This document shows positions 10,028 to 26,339 of a stretch of DNA of 64,000 nt, one piece after another. The notes beneath the pieces were generated by a model, which ran no database searches, was not told the DNA's origin, and saw only the letters and a list, made by a program, of their open reading frames with translations. The stretch's first letter is position 1; each line of letters starts with the position of its first letter. Both the position numbers and the translations under genes were made by a program. Origin of the DNA: Polytrichum commune (lineage: Eukaryota > Streptophyta > Polytrichopsida > Polytrichales > Polytrichaceae); assembly GCA_950295325.1 (NCBI GenBank), contig OX485806.1:19096001-19160000 (forward strand), given 5' to 3'.

Positions 10028-11163
10028 ATCCCTGCATCTTTTTATCTTACCAACCTTTCTTATATGTGGCCATGTTGTTTTCTGAGGGCAGGTCAAATTG
10101 GTCTACCAATGTTGGTTGGATGGAGAATGCTTAATTCCGTTCATAACAACTATAATAATTGATAATGATGGCAATTGTCAATTTCACATTCCAAATTAAT
10201 AGATTTGAGATAAAACTTTGGTTTAAGTGATAAGTGAAATTTCAAATATTCCCACTTTCACCTTAATAGTTCTGAGTGAAATTTCATCACACAATCCACG
10301 ATCTTATTATAATAACATGCATGTCTTAAGACTTCAATTTATATCAACACTTTAAGCTATGATGATGCACATCCTTCTCATAGGATGCAAAACATATATT
10401 AATTGTAAGTACATACTATTGTATGCACCATTCCAAATTAATAGTGCATTTCCCCAAACCCTAAAAGTCTATTTCCAATAGGACCTCAACTCATTTAATC
10501 ATGTGTCAACTTAAACTAACAATCGAACAATGCATTCCACTATAAATATCACCAATGATCTAATAAACATTTAACCAATGTGTATCCGTACCCTTACAAC
10601 AAGTGGACGAAAATTCAATTTCCAATAGGACGTCAAACACATAATAATTGTAACTATGATTCAACGTTACGGTAGCTAGTATGGTTTCAAGTCTCAATGA
10701 TCATTACGCTATCATACTATGCAGCATTACAAATTGATTAATCCTTCCTACTCATGCCATTTTAATTCCTTATTTTCACACCTAGATACCATTTGAAAGA
10801 AGACCTAACTTACATATATTATTAGGTATAATTAGTTCATAGTGTCTTCAATCTACCATAGTGCAAGCCATTATGGATTAACCCGATTTTTTAGTTGTAT
10901 TCATGCACTTGGTGACCATATTACGGTCATTTTTTGATGTGAAACATATGATACCTATAATTTTAGGGGCGTCCGCAACATGTTTCTTAGCCACTCTGAC
11001 CTCATTGTGTGTGTGTGTATATATGTGTATATATATATATATATATATCTATGACTTCGACATTCATAACTTTATTAGGCATCAATTGTCAATTAACTTG
11101 GACTTCATACCTTAGTCGCAAATCATTAAATATTCAATGTTAACCATCTCTATATTTAGACAT

Positions 11164-11197
<34 letters not shown>

Positions 11198-11587
11198 CGT
11201 ATATACATATATTTCGATGAGACCTTGGTCACAACTAAGGTGTGCAACCGATTTATATATTTTTAATATGTTGGCGTGCATGCAAGGCATGTTCCATACA
11301 TGACAATGCTATTTATATAATTCCGCATGGATGGAATGGGAGATTGTTAGGTCAAAGAAGGCGGCGGGAATCTGCTTTTTAAAGAGCATCCAAGGGATTT
11401 TGAACCAGCGGGGTGAAGTACTTAAAGCTCTTCCCCCCACAACAAAGCTCTTTTCAGCGGCACATGCAAGTGTGCGCTCTACAGACCTCACCAAACGCGC
11501 TCAAGCCATTTCGTGTGCGCCAACCCTACACCACCCATGTACAGTACAGGCTGTACCTACCGCATATACCGCCGTAAATACCGGAAC
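10028..11587. other. AT-rich spacer with dinucleotide microsatellites
   Basis: No gene was found. TG/TA microsatellites lie at about 11005-11050 and 11165-11200. A short non-AT-rich stretch at 11330-11587 leads into the next palindrome cluster; its open frame (11331-11630) shows no known domain. Confidence 0.5.
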
Positions 11588-12662
11588 TTTACGAACGCAC
11601 GTTCGTAAAGATGAAGAGCTTCAGGTTTAGACAAACGATTCGGACCTGGACATGGCAAGGATTTACGAACGCGCGTTCGTAAATTCCACATGAGAGCATG
11701 TTCTGGATTGGGCTACTCATATGAATAATCACATGCACGTAATCCATCTCAGTTATTTACGAACGTGCGTTCGTAAATATGCCTTCGAGGACCATGCAGA
11801 CATATTTGACCCTTATCTATTGGTACCTGATGGTCGGTAATTTACGAACGTGCGTTCGTAAATCCCACAGGAGATCATGTTTTGGATTGAGCTACTCATG
11901 GATAGTCACATGTACATCATCCATGGCATTTATTTACGAACGTGCGTTCGTAAATATGCCTTCGAGTTTCATACATACATATTTGACCCTTGTCTATTGG
12001 TACCTGTTGGTCGGTAATTTACGAACGTGCGTTCATAAATCCCACATGAGAGCATGTTCTGGATTGAGGTACTCATATGGTTAGTCACATGCACTTAATC
12101 CATGACAGTCATTTACGAACGTGCGTTCGTAAATATGCCTTCGAGGATCATACATACTTATTTGACCCGTATCTATTGTTACCTGATGGTCGGGAATTTA
12201 CGAACGTTCGTTCGTAAATACATGTCATTATTGTCTACGCATCCAGCAACACATCTTCATTCATGCACATCAGTATGGCAGTAATTTACGAACACAGAAT
12301 AGCAAGAAAAATATGCTCATCGCTCGTCCGTGAAGGATGTGAACACGGGGTCGCACCCATTTACGAACGTCCGTTCGTAAATGGGTAGGTACGCAAAAGT
12401 CAACATAATCAAATTCACAATATGGAGGTGCTCAGTGTTCAAAATATTGTTGGAGTTGATTCAGGCATCATCTGCAGATTTGCTAATTTTGTGCGTATGG
12501 ACAAGTGTTCTCTTGTGATAGTATATCGCGCAGGTTCCTAAGTCAACATGGTACTTTGACCTACAAAACCGATATTCCTCAGGGTGCTCTCATTTGAGGG
12601 ATCTCGAAGGCCGCCGGATGTACATGGAGAAGTTACTGAGGTCACGAACGCGCGTTCGTAAA
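11588..12662. repeat. Palindromic repeat cluster C, including a ~178-bp tandem array
   Basis: Palindromes lie at 11588-11609, 11662-11683, 11756-11777, 11841-11862, 11933-11954, 12018-12039 (one arm base changed), 12112-12133, 12197-12218, 12360-12381 and about 12642-12662, with a half-site near 12285. Between 11662 and 12218 the spacing alternates at about 94 and 85 bp. This defines three tandem units of about 178 bp, each with two palindromes and two alternating spacers ('...GAGAGCATGTTCTGGATTG...' and '...GCCTTCGAGG...'). The spacers differ visibly between units while the palindrome arms stay nearly invariant. Confidence 0.9.
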
Positions 12663-12790
12663 TGCATGTGGCGTTCTCGGATTTCTGATTTCGTCGTCGG
12701 TTGTATGTGGACAGGCGCTGGTCCGAACAGCAGGGCCCTCCTGGACGACTAACGAGTGTTCTCCTCTTTGTCCATGTATTGTTTACATTA
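12310..12790. repeat. Decayed second copy of the 3' end of the ParB/methyltransferase-like locus
   Basis: It aligns with 2860-3345 in the same orientation, including the palindrome before 'GTAGGTACGCAAAAGT', the GTGATAGTATATC stretch and the block around 12720-12760. The reading frame of the gene's C-terminus is not kept. The similarity stops where the DUF7869-like unit begins, near 12800. Confidence 0.7.
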
Positions 12791-12807
12791 GTGAACAACC
12801 TAGACGT

Positions 12808-15800
12808 ATGCTTAAAACGTTTTTTTGGGACGCGCGTTCGTCTTTGTGCGTGAGGTTCTCCAATGGTGCACCAAAATTTGTTTGTCAATTTTGGGCCATT
12901 TATCTCCACATATATTCTATCCTCTCTTGTATGCATTGCGGTGGTGGTTGGGTTGATCATGTCCTGGTGGTTGGTATAGGCTGTATGGCGTTGCATGTGG
13001 GTGATAGTTCATTGGAGTTGTCGACGTATGCATCGTCATCCGATGCTGAATGTGAACTGTCTTCCCCGTCGGCAGATAGTAATGGTGTGCCAAACGTGAG
13101 GGGGGTGTTTGTGGATACATCCTCCCATGAATCTTTGGAAGTCCACGAACAATCTCTGCATTCCGGAGATGACCACGATGACATTCCGTTGTGTGCCGGT
13201 TTCGGGAGGGAGCAATGGGTTGGCCTTGATGTCGTTCTATTCAACGAGGTTGGTGTCCCGGTGGCAGATGGTATATGTAGAAACTCCAATCCCCGTGATT
13301 GTGTCGATGCCAACGCCCTAGGTCTCGATGATGTTGGCGTGTGCATCTTGAACTCTTTGCTTCCGGTAGAGTTCCCGGTGACATGGAGATTTTCCTTGCG
13401 TCGATGGCCGCTTCGTCGAGTTCTACATGAGGAAGTGAGTTTGTGGGATCATGAGCGGCGGCATAAGCAAACACAATTAGCTTTGTTGGCCACAACACGT
13501 CCTCGCAAAGGCCTCCGTAGATATGATTCAAACCGTGTGCCTCGCGGAGATAAGGAGCGTCGACGGGATCGGCTTTTGGGGGACGAATCTATCCGTCTAG
13601 TGTCCGGCAAGGATTGTTGCGCGAGGAAATGTTGCCAATTTTTCCCGCGGGAGAAAATTAGATCTCTGCGTCAAGAGATGTGGCTTGCGGATTTTCGTAT
13701 GAGGTCGGCTAAGAAACTCGAGGTCCACAAAAATTTGCACCTTGATACCCATGGGCATAAGGTGGTGACACTTGAGAATGTTGATGTGTGTTGTACAGCG
13801 TGGTATACCATCCACGCCGTCTCCAAGGCTGACTTTTATAGGTTTCGAAAATATTCATCATTGGGTCGCCGCTCTCGATTTCATGGCAACTCGGGCACAA
13901 AGAAACCTAGGGAGGCTACACTGCAAGCGTCCGCGACACTATCCACCATCATAGTGCCATTGGCCGATGCAATGCCCCACAAGACGAGGACATTGTCGTC
14001 AGGGGAGAAGGTTGTTCAAATGGTGTTGCCCACGGGCACAAAATGGAAGAACATCTTAACGGACATCAATGAAGTGGGTCGCATAGCGGGATGTGGGCCC
14101 ATTTCTTTGTCCAAGTTGAGTGTGATTAAAAACCAGCAGTTTGCGTAATACATTCTGAAAAGACCCGGGGACAAGTTCGCTAGATGTACGACGTGTGAAA
14201 AATACAAAGGTCTTCGAGACGCCCACCCCATAGGCACTGAATCTCATTCCAGACACCAGAAAAAATATATTGAACATGTCAACAATCAAGAGGCACACCG
14301 TCAAGATTACTATAAGAATCGTGCTCTATCCATAATGAGGCCCACAGAGGTTCTAACAGTCATCCATGATAAAATGGACCACGCCAAAACCGCATGCCCT
14401 TGTTATGCACGCAAAATAAAGGCCACGGATGGTCTCTTCAAGTTGCCCGTAGCTGTCACAGGTTTGTATGAAATCACAACTACGTGTTTAAAGTCTATCA
14501 AATTTTCTTGGATGTGTTTGGCAAATGTCCAACTCCATACATCCGTTTAGTGGTTATTTGATTATTTTGGTCACGCATCGTTTGTTTTTTCCAGGTATGA
14601 TTGCCCACGGCCATGGGGACGTAAAGTATGCCCATTATGGTTTGGATTTTTACCCTGGGGATGCTAACCACACGGTGGGTTCATTTGCAAAACTGTTGCG
14701 CGATCTTGAGAAGCCACCGGTACATTCTTCCCGTGCACTTTTTGATGGTTGTGGAACCACATCCCTTTATGAGGCAGTGCTTTTGGGGAAGGAGGTTTGT
14801 ATGTCGTCATTGCCAGAACCACCCGGAGAGCCCATTTGTGCAAAACCATTGCCTCCAACTCTCCACGTTCAACTTGATAATTGTGCGAAGGACAACAAAT
14901 GTCGATACGTATTTTGTTTTTGGTCATTGCTCGTGGCGAAATGAATCTTCAAGGAGGTGTTTGTGTCTTTCTTGATGGTGGGACATACACACGACGACAT
15001 TGATGCATCATTCGGACGGTGGAGCATGAAGTTGCATGAAGAAGATTTTCCAACCATACCTCTTCTTATGAAATCATATATGAATTTGGACCATATGCCA
15101 GTAATTCCGCACTTGATTGAGGAAGTACCAAATTTCAAGGCCTTCATCAAGCCATACATGTTGAAGGGAGGGGACCGTTTGGTGGGGCATACCAAAGCAC
15201 AACAATTCCGATTTTATATGAGGGACGATGGTCTCCCGGCCATGCAATTCAAGCTTTTGTGCACATCTCCTAATTGGGGCCCGGATGATGGTATACTCGT
15301 ATGGCGTCAAGACAATGATGGGAAATGTTTGGTCCCGGATGGGGAACCAAAGCCTTGCAAACCCGAACCCATGAGGAATGGGCCGGAAATCATCAAAGGC
15401 ATATCCGGATTCATTGAATATTGGAAAGAGTTGTGCGAGGAGGACATCACAAGACGTGTTAGAGATACCCATGAACCGTTGATCGCGTATTGGGATCGCA
15501 TTCGCTCAGCCTTGATGACACTTGGTGGCGACACCCGTACGACTTTGACGCAAGGATTTTGGCCACAAAGTCGTTTGACGGTTGTCGAGTCCGATACTAT
15601 GTTTTTCAGCAATGGAGACGTTCGTGAAGAGTTCGCAATGGACGAGCATTACGTTGGCCCTGCCCGCAATCGACCGGCACCGTCGTTTCGTGTAGGTGTT
15701 GATTGCCATGAAGGGTATTTGGTCCTCGTACGAGCTGGGGATGAGGAGCATCCCAAGCCAATTTGGTTGGTAAAAGCATTGTCTTCACCCAATTTTGTTC

Positions 15801-16114
15801 GAACTAGCCCCAACTTTCGTCAAATTGAGGTGGAATATTGTCGTCCAAGCACTAAAGACCACAACGTGCTCCGCACTTATTTAGGTTGGGACACCAAAAA
15901 GAATTTTAAGTGGACAGTGGACTCAGCGTACACACCGGTTTGGATAAACACGGATACTATACTTTGTGCTTGGAAGCCGCGCAAAGGTTCCAACACAGAA
16001 GCAATGACCATCCCCCAAAAACATATACATTTTGCCAAAGACAACTTGGCACGTATTGCAGCTGCGGAAAATGACGCCGAGAATGGATATGAAGCGGAAG
16101 ATGGAGATGGGTAA
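12808..16114 (+). mobile_element. DUF7869-like transposon protein, copy 1 (two in-frame stops)
   Basis: One frame runs from about 12808 to 16114, broken by TAA at 14146-14148 and TGA at 14941-14943. A GT-AG intron fits at 14462-14594 (GTCACAG|GTTTG to TTTTCCAG). The N-terminal part has a Cys cluster (CCARKCCQFF) before an LRQEMW motif, then CTTCEKY. The core reads LDNCAKDNK, then FVSFLMVGHTHDDIDASFGR, then a long conserved C-terminal region. I recognise this layout as the DUF7869 family of repeat-associated proteins, probably RNase-H-fold DDE-like nucleases. At both stops copy 2 has sense codons (GAA and GGC), so the breaks arose in this copy. The family name is from memory and needs a profile search. 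Confidence 0.65.
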
Positions 16115-17171
16115 ACATAACATAGGTGAAAGTTAACGGCGGGAAAAAACATTAGTACTTAGTAGTCTTGGTTTTTAATAGACTTAGTAGACTTGTCACA
16201 CTCCATTGTGGTATACGTTTGGGATGTGCCATCCAAAACCATAAGAACCTTACTTATGGGATGCGCACCCCAAACTCTATAATGACATAAACCATTTGTT
16301 TTTTATATTCGCTTGTTATTTTCCACATGGAGTTCACGTTTTCATTATAATTGCAATTTTCTATTTTTAGTATTAGGAATATTCTTTACGTGCGAATTTT
16401 TAAATTGTCATGTTCTTGATGTTCCCAACATTCCATATGCCCACAATATTGGCATCCCAAACTATGGGCATATTTTATTTTGAGACTTTCAAAAGTCTCC
16501 GATTAACGAATATAGTGTTATTGTATTTTATGGTATCTTCAGTTTCCTCCTGCTGGGTACACACCATCCAGTTCCACGCCATCAGCTTTTGCGTGCCCCA
16601 CTTCGGGGCTCTCACGCGGTCCAATAGAGGCGAAACAAGTTTCAGAGTCGCACAACCCAATGGAGGTTTCACCAGTGAAGAACAACTTGCACCATGTGCA
16701 ATGGACAGATGGATCAACTCTGGTAATTTATTATTGTGTCATTTATTATTATAGTGTCATTTATTGTTTCGACAACGTTATTGTGTAAAGGTTATTGTAA
16801 TATCAAACACACATTTCATTACCAATTCAGGGTCATTAGCATAAGTATACTTGAATCTGTATAAATCCAGACTCGCTTAAACGTGCATGTGTACGCAATT
16901 TTGGTTCAGTTGCTACCGCATATGCGAGTTATGAAATCATGACAAGTTGCAAACATATATATGTATGGGTGTATATGTGTATGGGTGTATATCTGTATAT
17001 GTGTGTATATGTGTATGGGTGTATATGTGTATGGGTGCATATGTGTATATGTGTATGGGTGGATATGTGTATATGTGTATGGGTGTATATGTGTCTATGA
17101 GTGTATATGTATGCACGAGTGTATGTAAATTAGTAAGCCAAATAAATGCGTGTCACTTTGTCACCGTGCAG
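16115..17171. other. Spacer with a possible small exon and a microsatellite
   Basis: A short block near 16470-16520 (GATTAACGAATATAGTGTT) recurs downstream of copy 2 at about 33770, so it belongs to the transposon-like unit. A plus-strand open segment at about 16548-16721 ends at CTCTG|GTAATTT and could be an exon. A TGTATATG/TGTATGGG microsatellite fills about 16947-17125. Confidence 0.45.
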
Positions 17172-17630
17172 GGTGTTGATCTCAATATGGAACCCGCAGT
17201 GGAAGATTGTGCATCCCCTTGTGAAACATTGCCCGTCCTGCGCTCTATCTCTACACGCGACCACCAAATCTCCCTCATTGAATCAAGGGGTGTTCACATG
17301 TTACGTGCGGGATTGGCGAGCATTGGCAAAACTTATGACCCACAACCTATCACGACCACAGTGCCAACGATACTTTTGAACGCGCAAGGTGTTGACTTCA
17401 ATATGAAACCATTGGGACCACCTTCCACCCGCGAGCATCAAATAGAGCTTATTGAGTCAAGAGGTCCTAATTCAAGAGGCGTCAATCTATTGCATGCGGG
17501 GTTGGCTGACCTCGCGACACACACAGAGCACGGTCCGCAAACGGTTAGCCTCCCCTTGGAAGGCCCAAAACACCACAATCAATGTGATGGACAGATGATT
17601 TGTCTGTACCTTAAATATGCTAGAAGTTAA
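17172..17630 (+). CDS. Unrecognised protein exon with internal duplication
   Basis: The exon begins after a good acceptor (ACCGTGCAG|GGTGTTGAT) and ends at TAA 17628-17630, coding about 152 residues. It contains two repeats of roughly 40-75 residues, each with GVD-N-M-P, then STR-HQI-LIESRG, then L-AGLA. I do not recognise a family. It lies between the DUF7869-like unit and another duplicated ORF on the same strand, so it may be an accessory gene of the same element. The upstream open frame through the TGTATATG microsatellite is not coding. Confidence 0.35.
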   Translation, partial: GVDLNMEPAVEDCASPCETLPVLRSISTRDHQISLIESRGVHMLRAGLASIGKTYDPQPITTTVPTILLNAQGVDFNMKPLGPPSTREHQIELIESRGPNSRGVNLLHAGLADLATHTEHGPQTVSLPLEGPKHHNQCDGQMICLYLKYARS

Positions 17631-18473
17631 ACAATCCCGTGACCAATTGTGCGGGCATTCATATGTGTACACAATATTTAGTGCAACACTCAATATATAA
17701 AAGTGGCCAGACACTCCCAATACCCAACACATTGTCTTATATCAAGTCGGTTCACATGTCAACCATGCTCTCATTTTGCTTACCATATCCACTTGCTTGT
17801 TTGCACCCAATGTATGGTTCTTGCTTGTCCTTCATAAATCCATCATCGAGCACTCCCCCATGCATGGGTGGAACATGTAGTGCATAAACGATACGGCGGA
17901 AGCTCCATGTGAATGTTTTCGTTCTATCTTGCATAACTGCTTCATGGGAAGCTGCCCCTTCATGTAACCTATTTGTCCTGCCCAAACTCTTCTGTGACTG
18001 GACACAACGCGTAGGGCGCCTTTGTCTTGAATGCACACTCCCAGAGGAACAACCCATGTGTGCACCATGTAAATCCGCCCTTAAGGTATAGACACCCTAT
18101 AACCGATAACGATCCCATCACCGACAAGTAGAGTAGCTCATAAACGCGCATGGCTTTACTAGAAGTCGTTATGAATATATATAAAACGCGAGGACAATAT
18201 GACTGTGGAGGGGAAGTTGTTTCCCATAGATATTGTCGGTCATGTGTGAAGCTATGTGTTGGTAATGGGCTTTGACCGACTTTCGCACAAAGAAATTTTA
18301 CACAATCAATTTTGAAAAAAGGGTCATTATTCATGAACCTTATTTTCCTACGCACAAAAAATAACTCCTCCTTGATATTCCAAGATATGCTATGCTGAAA
18401 TGCTTAAGTTTTCGGTTATAGGTATCTGTACCTCACATGTTGAAGCGTTATTCACACTTGTTCGTACTATTCA
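17631..18473. other. Spacer
   Basis: No convincing gene is seen. Short open frames on both strands overlap and lack motifs. Confidence 0.4.
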
Positions 18474-19388
18474 ATGCCGTGTCAGGATGCCCCTCCCAAC
18501 CCGGCCAGTTCCCCCCCAGCTCCCCAGCCAACTGGGTTCGGGGAGGTCATTGCGAGAATGCAAACAGCTGAACTGGAACGCCCGCTAGGCCTCCCAATGG
18601 AAAGGAGGAGTATGGACGACGAGTTTAACAACTTAGCTTCAGATATTGATGTGTGCATGGAACGGTTCATGCAACTACAATCATTTATGACCACTGCTTT
18701 AGATAGATATAAAGGATGCCGCTTGGTTGGAATGGATGCACACATGCTTGGGAGATTGGTGGTATACAGTGCCGATATAGGGCTCACCATCCCACAAGTG
18801 GAGGCACTCCAACAACGTCTCCCAGAGTTGCACTTAATAGAGAACGATATGTGGAAAGCTACTCAAGCAATCGAGCCCCATTTAGATGACTTACTCCGCC
18901 GTGATTCAGAAGACATGTTGAACCATGTCTATGACATCACGGATGAGAACCTCCCAATCACACCATTGTTGCAAGCCTGTCATATTGCCGATCCACAGAA
19001 TGATGAAGGAGACCCAGTGGAACCCACAATGGGGGAGCGTAACATTGATTACGAGTTTTACTACTTAGCATCGCAGATCCATGACGTAACGCGCGAGTTT
19101 ATGGGACTACAGAGGACCATGACAACTGCTCTACAGAGATATACGGGCACTCTTTTGCTCGGCGATCGCATACACCGACTTTGTATGTTGGTGTTAGCGG
19201 CAGAACACATTGGCTTTGACTCTCAGCAAAAAACCTATCTTGGGAGCAAAATACCGGACTTGGCTTACATGGAGAAAGTTACATGGGAGCAATCTCGGGA
19301 AATCAAACCTCACTTGCCAAACATCTTTGAGTCCATGGCCAAACAGGACTCCACAATTTGCGAAAGCCAAGGCACAAATGTAGAGTAA
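18474..19388 (+). CDS. Unrecognised 304-aa helical protein with two ~95-residue repeats
   Basis: The frame is intact from ATG 18474 to TAA 19388. After a Pro-rich N-terminus come two homologous repeats at about residues 45-140 and 187-285. Each follows D-EF-LAS-I, then MTTAL-RY-G, then a predicted helical middle, then a short acidic stretch and a W-(A/S)-(Q/R)-I-PHL ending. No known domain is evident. The repeats look mainly alpha-helical, and the ORF is longer than expected by chance in this AT-rich region. It lies 2.3 kb downstream of the DUF7869-like unit on the same strand, so it may be that element's accessory protein, but a host gene is possible. Confidence 0.5.
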   Translation: MPCQDAPPNPASSPPAPQPTGFGEVIARMQTAELERPLGLPMERRSMDDEFNNLASDIDVCMERFMQLQSFMTTALDRYKGCRLVGMDAHMLGRLVVYSADIGLTIPQVEALQQRLPELHLIENDMWKATQAIEPHLDDLLRRDSEDMLNHVYDITDENLPITPLLQACHIADPQNDEGDPVEPTMGERNIDYEFYYLASQIHDVTREFMGLQRTMTTALQRYTGTLLLGDRIHRLCMLVLAAEHIGFDSQQKTYLGSKIPDLAYMEKVTWEQSREIKPHLPNIFESMAKQDSTICESQGTNVE

Positions 19389-19682
19389 TTTAAGTTATGG
19401 CATGTTACAGGCATTTATAGCACAATATTCAATCGAGTGGACGCCTCCTAGCATAGAATTGGTGTTTCAATGAAGAGGATTGTGGGTGCAAACCTCCTGT
19501 TGTGTGACAGTCTATGCAAAAGCCCATTGGAAGCAAAGAGTATTTGTCTCGCATGGGCAGGTCCATCCAAAGTGTCCACGAGTTCCCAATGAGTTCCCAA
19601 TGAGTTCCCCATGAGTTCCCCACATACATCCCAGAAGTCCCAAAATCATCCTAAAGTCCCATAATGTTTAATATCGCGTTTA

Positions 19683-19822
19683 GTGTGTTCGTTCATGTGG
19701 GCCAAGAGAATATAACCATGGGATGCCCTAATCTAGTGCAAGGAGACTCATATTAAGTATGAATTGCAATAGGTTAGGACATCACATGGTTATATTCTCA
19801 GGGCTCACATGAACAAACGCAC
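19683..19822. mobile_element. MITE, first of a tandem pair
   Basis: It is 140 bp with long imperfect inverted ends: GTGTGTTCGTTCATGTGGGC on the left against the complement of GCTCACATGAACAAACGCAC on the right. The inversion continues inward through AGAATATAACCATGGGATG. No coding capacity. It repeats at 19892. Confidence 0.75.
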
Positions 19823-19891
19823 ATTGCATAATAATGTTATGTTAGAATACATACAACTTAGTCAATAGAAATTTCTCAACATTATTAAGTA

Positions 19892-20032
19892 GTGTGTTCG
19901 TTCACGCGGGCTGTGAGAATATAACCATGGGATGCCCCAACCTAATGCAAAGAGACTCATAATAAGTATGAATCCGCATTAGGTTAGGACATCACATGGT
20001 TAAATTCTCAGGGCTCACATGAACAATCGCAC
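19892..20032. mobile_element. MITE, second of a tandem pair
   Basis: It starts 209 bp after the first copy, and about 70 bp of flanking sequence ('TTAGAATACATACA.CTTAGTCA') is duplicated with it. The pair therefore arose by tandem duplication rather than by two insertions. Confidence 0.75.
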
Positions 20033-20099
20033 ATTGCTTAATAATTTTATGTTAGAATACATACAGCTTAGTCACTAAAAATTTCTCAACATTGAATGA

Positions 20100-20310
20100 T
20101 TCTACATATTGTTATCACATAGGTTTTAGGGTTCTCACAATAGGTTCATATTATCCGCGTTGGTGTATTTGGACGAAGGCCACACGAACACAAGTCCTTG
20201 CTGCCACAAATTATGACGTGTGTGCCTCCCATACAAGACTCACCTGGTCCGAAGTGCAATGGGGCAGGCCCTCCACCTTGCAAATCGTGGATTCACCCCA
20301 CCCAGGTAAG
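20100..20310. repeat. Dispersed repeat shared with 35690-35870
   Basis: Both places share 'CTGCCACAAATTATGACGTG', a following GCCTCCCA, GAAGTGCAA(A)TGGGGCAGG and a final 'CAGGTAAGTGA.TTC'. No function is evident. The shared sequence ends at a splice-donor-like GTAAGTG. Confidence 0.65.
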
Positions 20311-20329
20311 TGAATTCGTCAACGTTTAA

Positions 20330-21278
20330 AGATAATATATGATTCCAATAATCCATCAACATGTTCGAACCCTATGGGTTGTTCTACATAGCAAGCCACA
20401 TAGTTTGATACAATTCAGGAGCCTCTCAAGCTTGGATTCAATCAATCCCTCAGTTGTACACCACTTAACTTACACTTCAAGCTATGTACCTAAGAAGTTT
20501 AATGTTTTTTTCTAGAGGACGAGGTGTTGAATCTTCAAAACCTTGGACCATGAACCAATTTGTGGTCATATTGAAGTAGAAACATGTGGGATATTTGTCA
20601 TAATCTCTTCATGAGTGACAAACCATAGCAAGTGGTCATAGGATTGGTGTGAGGTTGAGCAACCTTTTATACAAGCATAAACCAGGTTGAAATCCACGAT
20701 TTTGTTTCTCAAAATTGTAAATTGTAAAGTATGGGATGAACTAGGGTCAAAGCCCTCTAATAGTCGCTTGTTTGAGTGCCCAGAAAGTCTTGGAGGACTT
20801 CTTTGAGTTTTAGGTGCCAACATGTTACATCTTCATATAACTCAAAATCTTCTCATTTTTTTGGTCACCTATGTGCACATGCATCTCTTTGCTCTTTTGC
20901 ACCACTTGTGCATTTCCAAATTAGAATCAAACTCAAGACTAGAACTCAAAATTTTCTCAAAGTTTTGTTGCCTTGGAATAGAGCAAAACAACTTTCCTCC
21001 CTAGTTTTTGTTTAGGACTCTGACACGAGTGTGGGAAGTGGCAAATAGGAGAGATTCCTTAAGAAACTTGAGTTGGTCCCCACTTTTGGTGACTGTATGG
21101 TTAAACTCTATTGGCTAATATGAAGAGCCTTCCAAGAACTTGCAGGACCAATTATGTTCTATAAAATTCTTACAGTAGCCAAAGCTCCCCTTTATTGCAA
21201 GTGGTACACTTGATATATATACATAGCACGACTTCCTTGCAAATCAAGGCTGAATGTCTCCAATAATTGCAACTATGT
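20330..21278. other. Spacer, 3' flank of the aldo-keto reductase gene
   Basis: AT-rich with no supported gene. Part of it should be the 3' UTR of the minus-strand gene ending at 21279. Confidence 0.4.

Positions 21279-26339
<5,061 letters not shown>

Noticed and set aside
7833-12284. Small proteins containing YERAFVN / YERSFVN
   Set aside because: This peptide is simply one reading frame of the palindrome; the frames appear on both strands and lack other support.
2779-12662. CRISPR array
   Set aside because: Repeats are perfect palindromes at irregular spacing with non-unique spacers in a eukaryotic, intron-bearing context.
16947-17171. Coding start inside the TGTATATG microsatellite
   Set aside because: The frame is a translated simple repeat; a splice acceptor at 17171 explains the true exon.
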